Below the pieces are notes generated by a model. That model was not told where the DNA came from. It was given only the letters and a program-made list of their open reading frames with translations, and did no database searches. A stretch of DNA of 34,983 bases from Candidatus Enterenecus avicola (GTDB lineage: Bacteria; Bacillota; Clostridia; Oscillospirales; Oscillospiraceae): NCBI GenBank assembly GCA_018715985.1, contig DVKO01000110.1, positions 1-34,983 on the forward strand. Direction: 5' to 3'. Both the position numbers and the translations under genes were made by a program. Numbering within the stretch: the first letter of the stretch is position 1; each line of letters opens with the position of its first letter. Below, piece after piece: positions 16,762 to 27,948 of this stretch.

Positions 16762-17478
16762 TCAGTAACCAAAGCTGCTGTAATCAATGATGGCCAGGTC
16801 AATGGCGTCAAAGTCGTCCTGAGAGGGGGTCCAGATGTCCCCGTCGTCGGTGATCTGCACGGTGTAGGACTCCTCCTCCCCGTTGCCGATGTTGGCCATC
16901 TGGCTCTCCACCAGGTCCAGCACCTTCTCGGCATACAGGTTATCCGCCTTCTGGTAGTCCTCCTCACTCATGGCCTCCAGCTGCTCCTGGCTGGTGACTC
17001 CCATATCCGCCATCACCTGCTCAAAAATCTCCTGGAAATCGTCGGAGGTGAAGTTGGTCATGATGTCAATGGGGCGGACGGTGACCTCCACCACATAGTT
17101 GCCGCTGTCCATCTTGTTGGCGGACACCACGGTGTAGTCGCTGTGGCTGTAAATCTCCTTGTACAGGTCGGTGAGGCGCTGGGTGATCTCGTCGGTGGGA
17201 TAGTCGAAGATGCCAATGGCATTCTCAAAGAACTCCACCTCCACCTGCAAGCCCTGCTCATACCGCTCCTGGGCCTCCTCCTCGGTCAGGTCCATCTCCT
17301 GGAGATAGTCGTCATTGGCCTGCCCCAGGTAGGTCAGATCCAGGTAGCCCTGGACATAGTTTTTCATCCGGTCCGCCTCGCCGCCGCCCAGGTTCAGGCT
17401 GAGACTGCCGCAGCCGCACAGCACACCGGCCAGCACGCCCACTGCCACCACGGTTGTCAGGACGCTCCTCTTTTTCAT
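16762..17478 (-). CDS. putative lipoprotein of unknown function
   Basis: Start MKKRSVLTTVVAVGVLAGVLCGCGS at 17478 with lipobox-like LCGC; acidic extracytoplasmic region. Confidence 0.7.
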   Translation of the reverse strand: MKKRSVLTTVVAVGVLAGVLCGCGSLSLNLGGGEADRMKNYVQGYLDLTYLGQANDDYLQEMDLTEEEAQERYEQGLQVEVEFFENAIGIFDYPTDEITQRLTDLYKEIYSHSDYTVVSANKMDSGNYVVEVTVRPIDIMTNFTSDDFQEIFEQVMADMGVTSQEQLEAMSEEDYQKADNLYAEKVLDLVESQMANIGNGEEESYTVQITDDGDIWTPSQDDFDAIDLAIIDYSSFGY

Positions 17479-17625
17479 GGTTTCTCCCCCTTTTCCATTC
17501 TTCATCCGGGGACGCTCCACTTGCTGTCGTCCCCCATATATGGTGAGTGTATCACAACGGGAGCAATTTGTATAGACTCCCAGCCCACTTTTTCACTCTT
17601 CACTATTCTCTATTCCCTATTCACT

Positions 17626-17673
17626 CAAAAAGGAAGTGCCCCAGAAGTAAAACTTCTGAGGCACTTCTTTTTT
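17626..17673 (-). terminator. terminator of ribosomal superoperon (after rplQ)
   Basis: Stem AAGTGCCyCAGAAGT/ACTTCTGrGGCACTT (the single mismatch is a G.U pair in the minus-strand RNA), then TTTTT on minus strand. Confidence 0.85.
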
Positions 17674-17676
17674 GCA

Positions 17677-18018
17677 TTACACCAGCTGGATGATGGCCAT
17701 CTCGGCGGCGTCGCCGCGACGGGGGCCCATCTTCAGCACTCGGGTATAGCCGCCATTGCGGTCAGCATACTTGGGGCCGATCTGGTCGAAGAGCTTCTTG
17801 GCCACGTCTTCCTTGGTGACGTAGCTGAGCACCTGACGGTAAGCAGCCAGGTTGTTCTTCTTGGCCAGAGTGATCATCTTCTCGGCAATGGGGGCGACCT
17901 CCTTGGCGCGGGCGTAGGTGGTCTTGATCTGACCATTCTCCAACAGGTAGGTGGTCATGGCGCGCAGCATGGCGCGGCGCTGGTCGCTGGTCTTACCCAG
18001 TTTACGGTTCTGAGCCAT
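17677..18018 (-). CDS. rplQ: 50S ribosomal protein L17
   Basis: [34 protein letters not shown]; start refined to 18018. Confidence 0.97.
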   Translation of the reverse strand: MAQNRKLGKTSDQRRAMLRAMTTYLLENGQIKTTYARAKEVAPIAEKMITLAKKNNLAAYRQVLSYVTKEDVAKKLFDQIGPKYADRNGGYTRVLKMGPRRGDAAEMAIIQLV

Positions 18019-18222
18019 TTTTAACACTCCTCCGACCTCGCGTTGCGAGATCTTACATAAATTCGTTCTGGCACCCCGGAATGGGGACACCGTTGGGTGT
18101 GGGTGAGGCGGAACGTTACATACCCTCCCCCTGCCTGAGTGGGAGCCACACGGGGAAAGCCGTGTGGTTATCCTCGCACTTCCATGTTGTCATGCTCGCC
18201 TATGCATCTAGGCTCGCACTTC

Positions 18223-19170
18223 TTAGTTCTCTTCACTGGCCAGGGAGAGACCCATCATGGCCAGCTTGTTGATGACCTCTTCCAGGGACTTGCGGCCCAG
18301 GTTGCGCACCTTCATCATCTCGTCCTCGGTCTTGGAGATCAAGTCCTCCACGGTGTTGATGTTGGCCCGCTTGAGGCAGTTGAAGGAACGGACGGACAGG
18401 TCCAGCTCCTCGATGGTCAGCTCCAGCACCTTATCCCGCTGGGTCTCGGCCTTCTCCACCACCGTGGACTTGGAGCCCATGGTCTCAGAGAGATCGGTGA
18501 AGAGGGTAAAGTGGTCCAGCAGAATGCGGGCGCCCAGGGACACGGCGTCCCGGGCGGAGATGGTGCCGTTGGTCCAGACCTCCAGGGTCAGCTTGTCATA
18601 GTCGGTGGCGTCTCCCACGCGGGTGTTCTCCACGGTGTAGTTGACCTTGCGCACGGGGGTGTACACAGAGTCCACAGGAATGACGCCGATGACCGTCTGC
18701 GCGTTCTTGTTCCGGTCCGCGGTGACGTAGCCGCGGCCCTGAGACAAGGTCAGCTCCATGTTCAGGGTGGCGTCAGGGCCCAGGGTGGCGATGTGGTGCT
18801 CGGGGTTGAGAATCTCCACATCGCTGTCGGCCTTGATGTCACCGGCCGTCACGACCCCCTCGCCGGAGGCCTCGATATAGACGGTTTTGACCCCTTCGCT
18901 GTACAGCTTGGCGATGATGCCCTTGATGTTCAGAACGATCTGGGTCACGTCCTCCTTCACCCCGGGGATGGTGGAGAACTCGTGCTGGACGCCGGCGATT
19001 TTCACCGTGGTCACTGCGGTGCCGGGCAGAGAGGAGAGAAGAATGCGGCGCAGGGAGTTGCCAATGGTGGTGCCGTAGCCCCGCTCCAGAGGCTCTACGA
19101 CGTACTTGCCGTAGGACTCCTCACCCATGTTCTCAATGCACTCAATGCGCGGCTTCTGAATTTCTACCAT
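18223..19170 (-). CDS. rpoA: DNA-directed RNA polymerase subunit alpha
   Basis: 315 aa; [27 protein letters not shown]-terminal alpha-[37 protein letters not shown]. Confidence 0.98.
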   Translation of the reverse strand: MVEIQKPRIECIENMGEESYGKYVVEPLERGYGTTIGNSLRRILLSSLPGTAVTTVKIAGVQHEFSTIPGVKEDVTQIVLNIKGIIAKLYSEGVKTVYIEASGEGVVTAGDIKADSDVEILNPEHHIATLGPDATLNMELTLSQGRGYVTADRNKNAQTVIGVIPVDSVYTPVRKVNYTVENTRVGDATDYDKLTLEVWTNGTISARDAVSLGARILLDHFTLFTDLSETMGSKSTVVEKAETQRDKVLELTIEELDLSVRSFNCLKRANINTVEDLISKTEDEMMKVRNLGRKSLEEVINKLAMMGLSLASEEN

Positions 19171-19239
19171 ATCGTGAATACCCTCCTTTTACTGTGGCGT
19201 AGCTTCCAAAAACGGTTGCGAACTGCTTGAGGGTGACGA

Positions 19240-19839
19240 TTACTTGGAGTACAACTCCACGATCAGGTTGACAGCCACATCGAAGTCGATGTCCTCGCGG
19301 GTGGGCATGGCCACGACCTTGCCCTGGAGAGGAGCGTTCTTGGTCTTCTCCAGCCAGGCGGGAGCGGCCACGAACTTGTCCTCCTCCACCAGCTTCTTGA
19401 ACTTGGCGGAGGAACGGCTCTTCTCACAAACGGCGATCTCCTCGCCCACCTTCACCAGGTAGGAGGGGATGTTCACCCGCTTGCCGTTGACGGTGAAATG
19501 GCCGTGGTTGACCAGCTGACGGGCCTCGCGGCGGGTGTTGGCCAGGCCCAGACGGTACACCACGTTGTCCAGACGGCGCTCCAGCAGGGTCATCAGCTCG
19601 TCGCCGGTGTTGCCCTTCATGCGGGCGGCCTTCTCATAGTAGGAGCGGAACTGCTTCTCCAGCACGCCGTAGATGAACTTTACCTTCTGCTTCTCGGTCA
19701 GCTGCAGAGCATACTCGCTCTTCTTGCTCCGACGCTGGGGGCCGGGATTCCGGTTGGACTCCTTGTTCACGCCCATGACAGCGGGAGAAATGCCCAGGGT
19801 TCTGCAACGCTTCAGATAGGGCTGCATATTCTTAGCCAT
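19240..19839 (-). CDS. rpsD: 30S ribosomal protein S4
   Basis: [39 protein letters not shown]. Confidence 0.98.
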   Translation of the reverse strand: MAKNMQPYLKRCRTLGISPAVMGVNKESNRNPGPQRRSKKSEYALQLTEKQKVKFIYGVLEKQFRSYYEKAARMKGNTGDELMTLLERRLDNVVYRLGLANTRREARQLVNHGHFTVNGKRVNIPSYLVKVGEEIAVCEKSRSSAKFKKLVEEDKFVAAPAWLEKTKNAPLQGKVVAMPTREDIDFDVAVNLIVELYSK

Positions 19840-19860
19840 ATTGCTTTTCCTCCTTCCAGA

Positions 19861-20256
19861 TTACACGCGGCGGCGCTTGGGGGGACGGCAGCCGTTGTGG
19901 GGAACGGGAGTCACGTCCTTGATGAGGGTGACTTCCAGGCCCACGGCCTGCAGAGCCCGGATGGCGGCCTCACGGCCCTGGCCGGGACCCTTCACGTACA
20001 CCTCAACGCTCTTGAGGCCGCACTGCTCGATGGCAGCGTTGGCGGCAGTCTCAGCAGCGGTCTGGGCGGCGAAGGGGGTGGACTTCCGGGAACCACGGAA
20101 GCCCATCTCGCCGGAGGAAGCCCAGGACAGGGCGTTGCCCTGCATATCGGTCACAGTAACCATGGTGTTGTTGAAGGAGGAACGGATGTGCACCTGACCC
20201 TTCTCCACGTTCTTGCGCTCACGACGGCGCTTGATCACTTTCTTAGCAGTAGCCAT
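19861..20256 (-). CDS. rpsK: 30S ribosomal protein S11
   Basis: [43 protein letters not shown]. Confidence 0.98.
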   Translation of the reverse strand: MATAKKVIKRRRERKNVEKGQVHIRSSFNNTMVTVTDMQGNALSWASSGEMGFRGSRKSTPFAAQTAAETAANAAIEQCGLKSVEVYVKGPGQGREAAIRALQAVGLEVTLIKDVTPVPHNGCRPPKRRRV

Positions 20257-20271
20257 GTGTCTTATCCCTCC

Positions 20272-20640
20272 TTACTTCTTCTTGTTGGCCACGGTGCGCT
20301 TGGGACCCTTGCGGGTGCGCGCGTTGGTCTTGGAACGCTGGCCACGGACGGGCAAGCCCTTGCGGTGACGGACGCCGCGGTAGCAGCCGATCTCGGTCAG
20401 ACGCTTGATGTCCATCGCCACATTCCGGCGCAGATCGCCCTCCACCACATACTCGTGGCCGATGATCTCACGCAGCTTGGCCTCGTCGGCGTCGGTGAGG
20501 TCCTTCACGCGGGTGTCGGGGTTGATGCCGGCCTTCTCCAAAATCTTGTTGGCGCTGGTGCGGCCAATGCCGTAGATATAGGTGAGTCCGATCTCGACTC
20601 GCTTCTCCTTAGGCAGATCAATACCTGCAATACGTGCCAT
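20272..20640 (-). CDS. rpsM: 30S ribosomal protein S13
   Basis: [34 protein letters not shown]. Confidence 0.98.
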   Translation of the reverse strand: MARIAGIDLPKEKRVEIGLTYIYGIGRTSANKILEKAGINPDTRVKDLTDADEAKLREIIGHEYVVEGDLRRNVAMDIKRLTEIGCYRGVRHRKGLPVRGQRSKTNARTRKGPKRTVANKKK

Positions 20641-20658
20641 ATTCTTCTTGCCCCTCCT

Positions 20659-20772
20659 TTAACCTTGTCTCTGCTTGTGCTTGGGGTTTTCACAAATGAC
20701 CATAACTTTGCCCTTGCGCTTGATGATCTTGCACTTCTCGCACATGGGCTTGACAGACGGTCTTACTTTCAT
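20659..20772 (-). CDS. rpmJ: 50S ribosomal protein L36 (absent from the supplied ORF track)
   Basis: Manual translation: [37 protein letters not shown]; zinc-ligand C..C..C....H pattern; syntenic position infA-rpmJ-rpsM. Confidence 0.97.
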   Translation of the reverse strand: MKVRPSVKPMCEKCKIIKRKGKVMVICENPKHKQRQG

Positions 20773-20848
20773 ATCGGTAACCTCCTGTAAATGCCTGATG
20801 GCCCCGAGTCGGGCGGAGGCAAGGCCCCGGCCCTTCCCGGTCGTGTTT

Positions 20849-21067
20849 TTACTTACTTCTCCAGGTAATGCGACCCCTGGTCAGGTCGTAGGGCGACATC
20901 TGTACGGTGACCTTGTCGCCGGGCAGGATGCGGATGAAGTTCATGCGCAGCTTGCCGGAAATGTGGGCCAGGATGATGTGTCCGTTCCCGATGTCCACAT
21001 TAAAGGTTGTATTGGGCAGGGCCTCGGTGACGACGCCCTCCAGCTCGATCATATCGTCCTTCGCCAA
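20849..21067 (-). CDS. infA: translation initiation factor IF-1
   Basis: [72 protein letters not shown]. Confidence 0.98.
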   Translation of the reverse strand: MAKDDMIELEGVVTEALPNTTFNVDIGNGHIILAHISGKLRMNFIRILPGDKVTVQMSPYDLTRGRITWRSK

Positions 21068-21071
21068 AGCT

Positions 21072-21344
21072 TCATACCTCCATTTCGTCCCGGATGGCCG
21101 CCAGGGCTGCCCGCAGCGCGCGGTTGCCTATCTTCTGGCCGGCCCGGACTTTTTCGATGGTTGGGTGGCGGAACTCTCCCACCGCTTGAATGTGCTTGAC
21201 GTTCTTGCGCTTGGGATGTTCCAGCCGACGCCGCTTCCCGTCAGCCAGCAGCACATAGCTGCCGTCCACGGCCACAACCAGGAACAGCTGATCCCTGTCA
21301 TGGCCGGCGCGGGAGCGCACGATTTGGGCTGGTTGGAAACTCAT
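21072..21344 (-). CDS. KOW-domain RNA-binding protein (L14e/L27e-like)
   Basis: Start [52 protein letters not shown] at 21344; syntenic between map and infA in Firmicutes. Confidence 0.85.
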   Translation of the reverse strand: MSFQPAQIVRSRAGHDRDQLFLVVAVDGSYVLLADGKRRRLEHPKRKNVKHIQAVGEFRHPTIEKVRAGQKIGNRALRAALAAIRDEMEV

Positions 21345-21345
21345 G

Positions 21346-22110
21346 TCACATCTCTCCGCACTGGGTGAGAATTTCAACCTCTCCGTCGGTGATGAGTACG
21401 GTGTTTTCGTAATGGGCCGCCAGAGAGCCGTCCACCGTCACGGTGGTCCAGCCATCCTTCAGCACCTTTACCTGCCAGTCTCCGGCGCACACCATGGGCT
21501 CCACGGCAATGGTCATGCCGGGCAGGAGCCGGGGGCCGTGGCCGGCGGGGCCGTAGTTGGGCACCTCGGGGGCCTCGTGGAGTTTCGCGCCCACACCGTG
21601 GCCAACGAAGTCCCGCACGACCGAATAGCCGTAGCTCTCCACATACTTCTGAACCGCATGGGAGATGTCGGACACCCGTTGACCCACCTTGGCGAACTTC
21701 ATGCCCTCCCAGAAGCTCTGCTGGGTGACCTCGATGAGCCGCTTGGCCTCGTCGGAGATCGCCCCGCAGGGGAAGGTAGCGGCACAGTCGCCGTGAAAAC
21801 CATCGATGCAGGCACCCACGTCTACGCTGACAATGTCACCCTCGTGGAGCACCACCTTTTTGGAGGGGATGCCGTGGATGACCACCTGGTTGACCGAGAT
21901 GCACGCCGAGCCGCTAAACCCGGCATAGCCCAGGAAGGAAGGCTTCGCTCCCTGGCTCTCGATGAACTTGCGTACCGCGGTATCAATGTCTAGGGTCGTC
22001 ACGCCGGGGGCCACCATGCGCCCGGCCAGTGCTCTGGCCTGGGCGGCGATGCGGCCTGCCTTGCGCATTGCGTCCAGCTCTCTGGACGACTTGAGCGTAA
22101 TCAGCTCCAT
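21346..22110 (-). CDS. map: type I methionine aminopeptidase
   Basis: 254 aa; SVDVGACIDGFHGDCAATF, GHGVGAKLHEAPEVPNYG, MTIAVEPMV. Confidence 0.97.
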   Translation of the reverse strand: MELITLKSSRELDAMRKAGRIAAQARALAGRMVAPGVTTLDIDTAVRKFIESQGAKPSFLGYAGFSGSACISVNQVVIHGIPSKKVVLHEGDIVSVDVGACIDGFHGDCAATFPCGAISDEAKRLIEVTQQSFWEGMKFAKVGQRVSDISHAVQKYVESYGYSVVRDFVGHGVGAKLHEAPEVPNYGPAGHGPRLLPGMTIAVEPMVCAGDWQVKVLKDGWTTVTVDGSLAAHYENTVLITDGEVEILTQCGEM

Positions 22111-22112
22111 GG

Positions 22113-22745
22113 TTAGATCCCCAGAGCTTTCTCGATGACCTCTGTGGTGGCCTCAATGGTGGACTGATTGTCCACAGAGCAGAGGAGATTCCGCTCGGCA
22201 TAGAAGGCCTTGAGAGGCTCGGTCTCGGCATGGTAGACCTCCAGGCGGTGCTGGACGGTCTCGGGCTTGTCGTCGTCCCGCAGCTCCAGCACGCCGCCGC
22301 ACTTGTCGCACACGCCCTCCACCTTGGAAGGTGCGTTGACCACGTGGTAGGTGGCGCCGCAGGAGGCGCAGAAGCGGCGGCCGCTCATGCGCTGCTTGAT
22401 CTCCTCGTCGGAGATCTCAATGGACAAAACGTGGTCGAACACCACGCCGGCCTTCTCCAGGGCCTCCGCCTGGGCGATGGTGCGGGGCACGCCGTCCAGA
22501 ATGTAGCCCTTGGAGCAGTCGTCTTGGGCCAAGCGCTCGGCTACGATGTCGATGATGACCTGGTCGGGGACCAGTTTCCCGGCATCCATGTAGCTCTTGG
22601 CCTGCAATCCCACGGGAGTGCCGTTCTTCACGGCAGAGCGCAGGATGTTACCAGTGGAAATGGTGGGGATCCCCAGCTTCTCGCTCAAGATGGCGGCCTG
22701 AGTTCCCTTGCCGGCACCGGGGGCGCCCAGCATAATCAGCTTCAT
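22113..22745 (-). CDS. adk: adenylate kinase (zinc-LID type)
   Basis: [30 protein letters not shown]...CDKCGG; start refined to 22745. Confidence 0.97.
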   Translation of the reverse strand: MKLIMLGAPGAGKGTQAAILSEKLGIPTISTGNILRSAVKNGTPVGLQAKSYMDAGKLVPDQVIIDIVAERLAQDDCSKGYILDGVPRTIAQAEALEKAGVVFDHVLSIEISDEEIKQRMSGRRFCASCGATYHVVNAPSKVEGVCDKCGGVLELRDDDKPETVQHRLEVYHAETEPLKAFYAERNLLCSVDNQSTIEATTEVIEKALGI

Positions 22746-22763
22746 CTTGTTCACCTTCTCCAA

Positions 22764-24098
22764 TTACTCAAGGAAGCCCTTGTAGTGGCGCATCATCAGC
22801 TGGGCCTCCAGGGCCTTCACCGTCTCCAGAGCGACACCCACCACGATGATGATGGAAGTACCGCCGATGGCCAGACCGCGGCCGGCAGTGCTGCCGAAGG
22901 CCTGCATGATGTTGCCGGTAATGGCGGGCAGCAGAGCCACCACAGCCAGGTAGATGGCGCCAAACATGGTCAGGCGGTTGATGACCTTGGCCAGGAAGTC
23001 GGCGGTGGGCTTGCCGGGACGGAACCCGGGCACGAAGCCGCCGTTCTTCTTCAGGTTGTTGGAGATCTCCACGGGGTTGAACTGGATGGTGTTGTAGAAG
23101 TAGCTGAAGAGGATGATCAGCAGGAAGTACACCACGCAGTAAATGATGCCGTTGGAGTCAAACACCTTCAGGAAGGTGTTCCAGCCGGAACCATCCACCT
23201 GCGCAGAGGGCACAAACATACCGATGGTGGCGGGGATGGAGGCGATGGCTTGAGCAAAGATGATGGGCATGACGCCGGACATATTCACCTTGATGGGAAT
23301 ATGGCTGGACTGACCGCCGTACATCTTGCGGCCCACCACCCGCTTGGCGTACTGCACCGGCACCCGGCGCTCGGAGTTGGTGATGAACACGATGAACACC
23401 ACCAGCAGCAGCATACCCACCAGGATCAGGGGGATAAAGGCGGGGTGCAGAGAGGAATAAGTGGAGCTGTCCGCGCCGGTCATCCACACCCGGACGCCCA
23501 TGATCATGCTGTATACCATGTTGGGGCCGCGGGCAATGATGCCGCCGAACAGGATGATGGAAATACCGTTGCCCACACCGAACTCGGTGATCTGCTCGCC
23601 CAGCCACATCAGGAAGGCGGAGCCGGCAGTAAAGGCAAAGATGATGACAAAGGCGGGCCAGATTCCCTCAACAGCCACCAGGTTGTTGGCCTTGATGAGG
23701 GTGTAGTAGCCAAAGGCCTGAAGCAGGGCAATGGCCACAGTGGCATAGCGGGTGATGGCGGCGATCTTCTTCTTGCCCTCCTCGCCCTCGTCCTTGGCCA
23801 TCTTCTCCAGAGCGGGGATGGCGATGGTCAACAGCTGGATGATGATGGAGCTGTTGATGTAGGGCTGGATGGACAGAGCAAAGACGGTGGCCTGTGCAAA
23901 GGCGTCGCCGCTCATGACGTTGAGCAGACTGAAGATGCTCAGAGACTGGGAGTTGATATAACTGCTCAGGGTCTGAGCGTCAATGAAGGGGACGGGAATG
24001 GCGGAGCCAACCCGGAAAATCAGCAGAGCAAAGACGGTAAACAGCAGCTTGTTGCGCAGCTCTTGCACCTTCCAGGCACTACGGATGGTCTGAATCAT
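22764..24098 (-). CDS. secY: preprotein translocase subunit SecY
   Basis: 444 aa; KNGGFVPGFRPGKPTADFL, GIIYCVVYFLLIILFSYFY, RHYKGFLE C-terminus. Confidence 0.98.
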   Translation of the reverse strand: MIQTIRSAWKVQELRNKLLFTVFALLIFRVGSAIPVPFIDAQTLSSYINSQSLSIFSLLNVMSGDAFAQATVFALSIQPYINSSIIIQLLTIAIPALEKMAKDEGEEGKKKIAAITRYATVAIALLQAFGYYTLIKANNLVAVEGIWPAFVIIFAFTAGSAFLMWLGEQITEFGVGNGISIILFGGIIARGPNMVYSMIMGVRVWMTGADSSTYSSLHPAFIPLILVGMLLLVVFIVFITNSERRVPVQYAKRVVGRKMYGGQSSHIPIKVNMSGVMPIIFAQAIASIPATIGMFVPSAQVDGSGWNTFLKVFDSNGIIYCVVYFLLIILFSYFYNTIQFNPVEISNNLKKNGGFVPGFRPGKPTADFLAKVINRLTMFGAIYLAVVALLPAITGNIMQAFGSTAGRGLAIGGTSIIIVVGVALETVKALEAQLMMRHYKGFLE

Positions 24099-24099
24099 C

Positions 24100-24540
24100 T
24101 CAGATCACCTCCGCTGTACCGCCTGCCTTTTCGATCTTCTCTTTCGCGGAGGCGGAGAAAGCGGAAGCACGCACGGTGAGCTTCTTGGTGATCTCGCCGT
24201 TGCCCAGCACCTTAACGCCGTACTCACACTTGGAGAGGATGCCCTGTTCCAGCAGGTCGCAGACGTTGACGGTGGCGCCATCCTCAAACTTGTTCAGAGC
24301 GGAGACGTTGATGGTCTCCAGACGCTTGGCAAAGATGTTGTTGAAGCCGCGCTTGGGCAGACGGCGCACCAGAGGCATCTGGCCGCCCTCGAAGCCGGGA
24401 CGGACACCGCCGCCGGAACGAGCCCACTGACCCTTGTGACCACGGCCGGCAGTCTTGCCGTTGCCGGAGCCGGGGCCGCGGCCCTTGCGCTTGCCCACCT
24501 GAGTGGAGCCAGCGGCGGGAGAGAGAGTATGCAGATTCAT
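24100..24540 (-). CDS. rplO: 50S ribosomal protein L15
   Basis: [38 protein letters not shown]; start refined to 24540. Confidence 0.97.
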   Translation of the reverse strand: MNLHTLSPAAGSTQVGKRKGRGPGSGNGKTAGRGHKGQWARSGGGVRPGFEGGQMPLVRRLPKRGFNNIFAKRLETINVSALNKFEDGATVNVCDLLEQGILSKCEYGVKVLGNGEITKKLTVRASAFSASAKEKIEKAGGTAEVI

Positions 24541-24553
24541 ATCGGGCACCTCC

Positions 24554-24736
24554 TTAGGCGTTCTCGGTGACCTGGAGCAGGTAACCGATGGCGGCAATCT
24601 TGCCGCGGGTGGCAGCGTTGTCGGGCTGCACGGTCACATCGCCGATGTGACGCAGGCCCAGAGCCTCGGCAGTGGCCTTGTGCTTGGCCAGACGGCCGTT
24701 CAGGCTCTTGACGAGCTTGATCTCAATGTTAGCCAT
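24554..24736 (-). CDS. rpmD: 50S ribosomal protein L30
   Basis: [47 protein letters not shown]. Confidence 0.96.
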   Translation of the reverse strand: MANIEIKLVKSLNGRLAKHKATAEALGLRHIGDVTVQPDNAATRGKIAAIGYLLQVTENA

Positions 24737-24750
24737 AGTCGTGAGCCTCC

Positions 24751-25251
24751 TTAACCGATGATTTCTTCCACGCTCTTGCCGCGGATACGAGCGACTTCAG
24801 CGGGGCTGCGCAGCGCCTTCAGACCAGCCATGGTGGCAGCCACCACGTTCTGGGGGTTGTTGGTGCGCAGGCACTTGGCACGGATGTCGGACACACCAGC
24901 GGCCTCCATCACAGCACGCACGGGGCCGCCGGCGATGATGCCGGTACCCTTGGAAGCGGGCTTGAGGAGCACGCGGCCGGCGCCGAACTCACCGATGACC
25001 TCGTGGGGAATGGTGGTGCCGGACAGGGTCACGGTCACCATGTTCTTCTTGGCATCCTCGATGCCCTTGCGGATGGCCTCGGCCACCTCAGCGGCCTTGC
25101 CCAGGCCGTAGCCGACCTTGCCCTTCTCGTCGCCCACCACAACCAGGGCGGAGAACTTGGCCACACGGCCGCCCTTGACGGTCTTGGAGACACGGTTCAG
25201 GTAGACAACCTTCTCCACGTACTCCTTGGGTTCTTTCTCAAAACGAGCCAT
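24751..25251 (-). CDS. rpsE: 30S ribosomal protein S5
   Basis: [41 protein letters not shown]. Confidence 0.98.
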   Translation of the reverse strand: MARFEKEPKEYVEKVVYLNRVSKTVKGGRVAKFSALVVVGDEKGKVGYGLGKAAEVAEAIRKGIEDAKKNMVTVTLSGTTIPHEVIGEFGAGRVLLKPASKGTGIIAGGPVRAVMEAAGVSDIRAKCLRTNNPQNVVAATMAGLKALRSPAEVARIRGKSVEEIIG

Positions 25252-25268
25252 ACTTTCTTCCTCCTCCC

Positions 25269-25628
25269 TTAGAACTGCAGGCCGCCCTCACGGGCGCCCT
25301 CGGCCAGAGCCTTCACGCGGCCGTGGTACAGATAGCCACCACGGTCAAACACAACGGTCTCAATGCCCTTGGCACGGGCGCGCTCGGCAATGGCCTCGCC
25401 CACCTTCTTGGCAGCTTCGCAGTTGCTGCCGGAGCCTTCAAAGCCCTTCTCCAGGGAAGAAGCAGAAACCAGGGTCACACCCTTGGTGTCGTCGATGATC
25501 TGAGCATAGATGTTGGTCTCGCTGCGGAACACATTCAGACGGGGACGCTCGGAGGTGCCGGACACCTTACCACGAACGCGCTTATGACGATGCAGGCGCT
25601 GAGCCTTAGTGTTGGGTCTGTTAATCAT
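25269..25628 (-). CDS. rplR: 50S ribosomal protein L18
   Basis: [45 protein letters not shown] supports start at 25628. Confidence 0.97.
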   Translation of the reverse strand: MINRPNTKAQRLHRHKRVRGKVSGTSERPRLNVFRSETNIYAQIIDDTKGVTLVSASSLEKGFEGSGSNCEAAKKVGEAIAERARAKGIETVVFDRGGYLYHGRVKALAEGAREGGLQF

Positions 25629-25647
25629 AATCGGCACACCTCCTTAA

Positions 25648-26193
25648 TTACTTCTTAGCACCGGTCTTACCAACCTTGCGGCGGATAACCTCGTCAGAGT
25701 ACTTAATACCCTTGCCCTTGTAGGGCTCGGGGGGACGCTTCTCGCGGACTTCGGCAGCAAACTGGCCCACCAGCTGCTTGTCATAGCCGGAGATGACGAT
25801 CTGGTTCTGGTTGGGAACCTCAATGGTGATGCCCTCGGGGGCTTCCATGGTCACCTGGTGAGAGAAGCCCAGGTTCATCACCAGCTTGCCGCCCTCCAGC
25901 GCCACACGGTAACCTACGCCGTTGACGTCCAGGGACTTCTTGTAGCCCTCGGTGACACCCACGATCATGTTGTGGATCAGGGTGCGGGTCAGGCCGTGAA
26001 GGGAGCGGTTCTCCTTCAGGTCGTTGGGACGGGTGACCGTCACCACGCCGTCAGCCAGGGTGATGGTCATGTTGGGGTGGAACTGCTCCACCAGGGTGCC
26101 CTTGGGACCCTTGACGGTGACAACGTTGTTGTCAGCAATGCTGACCTCCACGCCGGCGGGGACGGCGATAGGAGCTCTACCAATTCTAGACAT
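25648..26193 (-). CDS. rplF: 50S ribosomal protein L6
   Basis: [59 protein letters not shown]; start refined. Confidence 0.98.
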   Translation of the reverse strand: MSRIGRAPIAVPAGVEVSIADNNVVTVKGPKGTLVEQFHPNMTITLADGVVTVTRPNDLKENRSLHGLTRTLIHNMIVGVTEGYKKSLDVNGVGYRVALEGGKLVMNLGFSHQVTMEAPEGITIEVPNQNQIVISGYDKQLVGQFAAEVREKRPPEPYKGKGIKYSDEVIRRKVGKTGAKK

Positions 26194-26206
26194 TCCTATA
26201 CCCTCC

Positions 26207-26608
26207 TTACCAAACGAAAGCCAGGACTTCGCCGCCGACATGAGCCTCGCGGGCCTTCTTGTCGGTCATGACGCCCTTGGAAGTGGACACGATGGCAATG
26301 CCCAGGCCACGGAGCACGCGGGGCAGCTCCTCGGCGCCGGCGTACACACGCAGGCCGGGCTTGGACACCCGGCGCAGGCCGCTGATGGCCTTCTCCTTGC
26401 CGGGCTGCAGATACTTCAGAGTGATGCGGATGACACCCTGGGTCCCATCATTGATGGTCTGGAAGTTCTTGATATAGCCCTCGTCCAGCAGGATCTGAGC
26501 GATGGCCTTCTTCATGTTAGAAGCAGGAACGTCCACGGTGTCATGCTTTGCGTTGTTCGCGTTGCGGATGCGAGTGAGCATATCCGCAATGGGATCGGTG
26601 ATTTGCAT
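26207..26608 (-). CDS. rpsH: 30S ribosomal protein S8
   Basis: [34 protein letters not shown]. Confidence 0.98.
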   Translation of the reverse strand: MQITDPIADMLTRIRNANNAKHDTVDVPASNMKKAIAQILLDEGYIKNFQTINDGTQGVIRITLKYLQPGKEKAISGLRRVSKPGLRVYAGAEELPRVLRGLGIAIVSTSKGVMTDKKAREAHVGGEVLAFVW

Positions 26609-26752
26609 GATTTTTACCTCCTATAAAATTTACGGGCTCTCGCCCGTACAGGCGGAAAGGTATCGAAGGCTAGGTTGGTTCCTCCGACCTTTTATCCGTC
26701 TTTTCCCACGCTGGGGGCCTCTTTTACCCGTTGGCACAGTGGCCAACGATTT

Positions 26753-26782
26753 ATTATAACACGCCCATAGGCGGGGGTGCAA
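26753..26782 (-). promoter_or_regulatory. internal promoter upstream of rpsH
   Basis: Minus strand TTGCAC (26782-26777), 18-nt spacer, TATAAT (26758-26753), in an unusual ~235-nt gap between rpsN and rpsH. Confidence 0.65.
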
Positions 26783-26842
26783 CCCCCCGCCTGGGACTTG
26801 TTATCCAAATTTTTCTCCGGTTTTCTGCCGTTACGGGGCAAA

Positions 26843-27028
26843 TTACCAGGAGGCCTTCTTCACGCCGGGGATCTGACCCTTGTAGGCCAGCTCGCGGAAG
26901 CAGATACGGCAGATGCCGTAGTCCCGCAGGTAGGCGTGGGGGCGGCCGCAGATCTTGCAGCGGTTGTAGCGGCGGCTGGAGAACTTGGGCTCAGCCTGCT
27001 GCTTGAGAATCATAGACTTCTTAGCCAT
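26843..27028 (-). CDS. rpsN: 30S ribosomal protein S14 type Z (zinc-binding)
   Basis: 61 aa; [38 protein letters not shown]. Confidence 0.98.
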   Translation of the reverse strand: MAKKSMILKQQAEPKFSSRRYNRCKICGRPHAYLRDYGICRICFRELAYKGQIPGVKKASW

Positions 27029-27046
27029 AGCTGGTTCCTCCTTCGA

Positions 27047-27598
27047 TTAACCGTTGGTGGTGAAGGGGGCACCCAGGAGAGTCAGCAGCTCCTTGGCCTC
27101 CTCGTCGGTCTTGGCAGTGGTGCAGATGACGACGTCCATGCCGCGGATCTTGTCGATCTTATCGTACTCGATCTCGGGGAAGATCAGCTGCTCCTTCAGG
27201 CCCAGGGCATAGTTGCCGCGGCCGTCAAAGGCGTTGGGGTTGATGCCGCGGAAGTCACGCACACGGGGCAGGGCCACGTTGAACAGACGATCCATGAACT
27301 CCCACATCTTGTCCTGGCGCAGGGTCACCTTAGCGCCGATGGGCATACCCTCACGGAGCTTAAAGTTAGCCACGGACTTCTTGGCCCGGGTAATGACGGG
27401 CTTCTGGCCGGTGATGGCGGCCAGATCGGACACCACGGACTCCAGCACCTTGGCGTTGTCGCGGGCCTCACCGCAGCCCACGTTCACCACGATCTTGTGG
27501 ATGCGGGGGATCTCCATGGTGGACTTGTAGCCGAACTTCTGCATCAGAGCAGGAGCGATCTCGGCGTTGTACTTAGCCTTCAAATTGGGGTTAGCCAT
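27047..27598 (-). CDS. rplE: 50S ribosomal protein L5
   Basis: [59 protein letters not shown]. Confidence 0.98.
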   Translation of the reverse strand: MANPNLKAKYNAEIAPALMQKFGYKSTMEIPRIHKIVVNVGCGEARDNAKVLESVVSDLAAITGQKPVITRAKKSVANFKLREGMPIGAKVTLRQDKMWEFMDRLFNVALPRVRDFRGINPNAFDGRGNYALGLKEQLIFPEIEYDKIDKIRGMDVVICTTAKTDEEAKELLTLLGAPFTTNG

Positions 27599-27619
27599 TT
27601 TCTATACTCCTCCTCTTTC

Positions 27620-27931
27620 TCAGATTTCAGCGCCGCAGTGCTTGCACACGCGCACCTTCTTGCCGTCCACGATCTTGTGGGCGACGCGGGTGGCCTTGGA
27701 GCACTTGGGGCACACGGTCATCACCTTGCTGGCGTAGATGGGGGTCTCCTTCTTGACGATGCCACCCTCCTCGCCCTGACGGCGGGGCTTCTGGTGACGG
27801 GTGGCCACGCTGACGCCCTCCACCACGACCTTACCGGCCTGGGGGTTGACGGACAGGACCTTGCCCTGCTTGCCCTTGTCCTTGCCGGACAGGACAACCA
27901 CGGTATCGTTCTTCTTTACGTTCATACTCAT
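27620..27931 (-). CDS. rplX: 50S ribosomal protein L24
   Basis: KKNDTVVVLSGKDKGKQGKVLSVNP (KOW). Confidence 0.97.
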   Translation of the reverse strand: MSMNVKKNDTVVVLSGKDKGKQGKVLSVNPQAGKVVVEGVSVATRHQKPRRQGEEGGIVKKETPIYASKVMTVCPKCSKATRVAHKIVDGKKVRVCKHCGAEI

Positions 27932-27948
27932 ACCTCGTAACCCCCCTC

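Noticed and set aside
21072-21344. KOW-domain gene between map and infA as a novelty
   Set aside because: A recurrent syntenic gene in Firmicutes spc/alpha operons; ordinary
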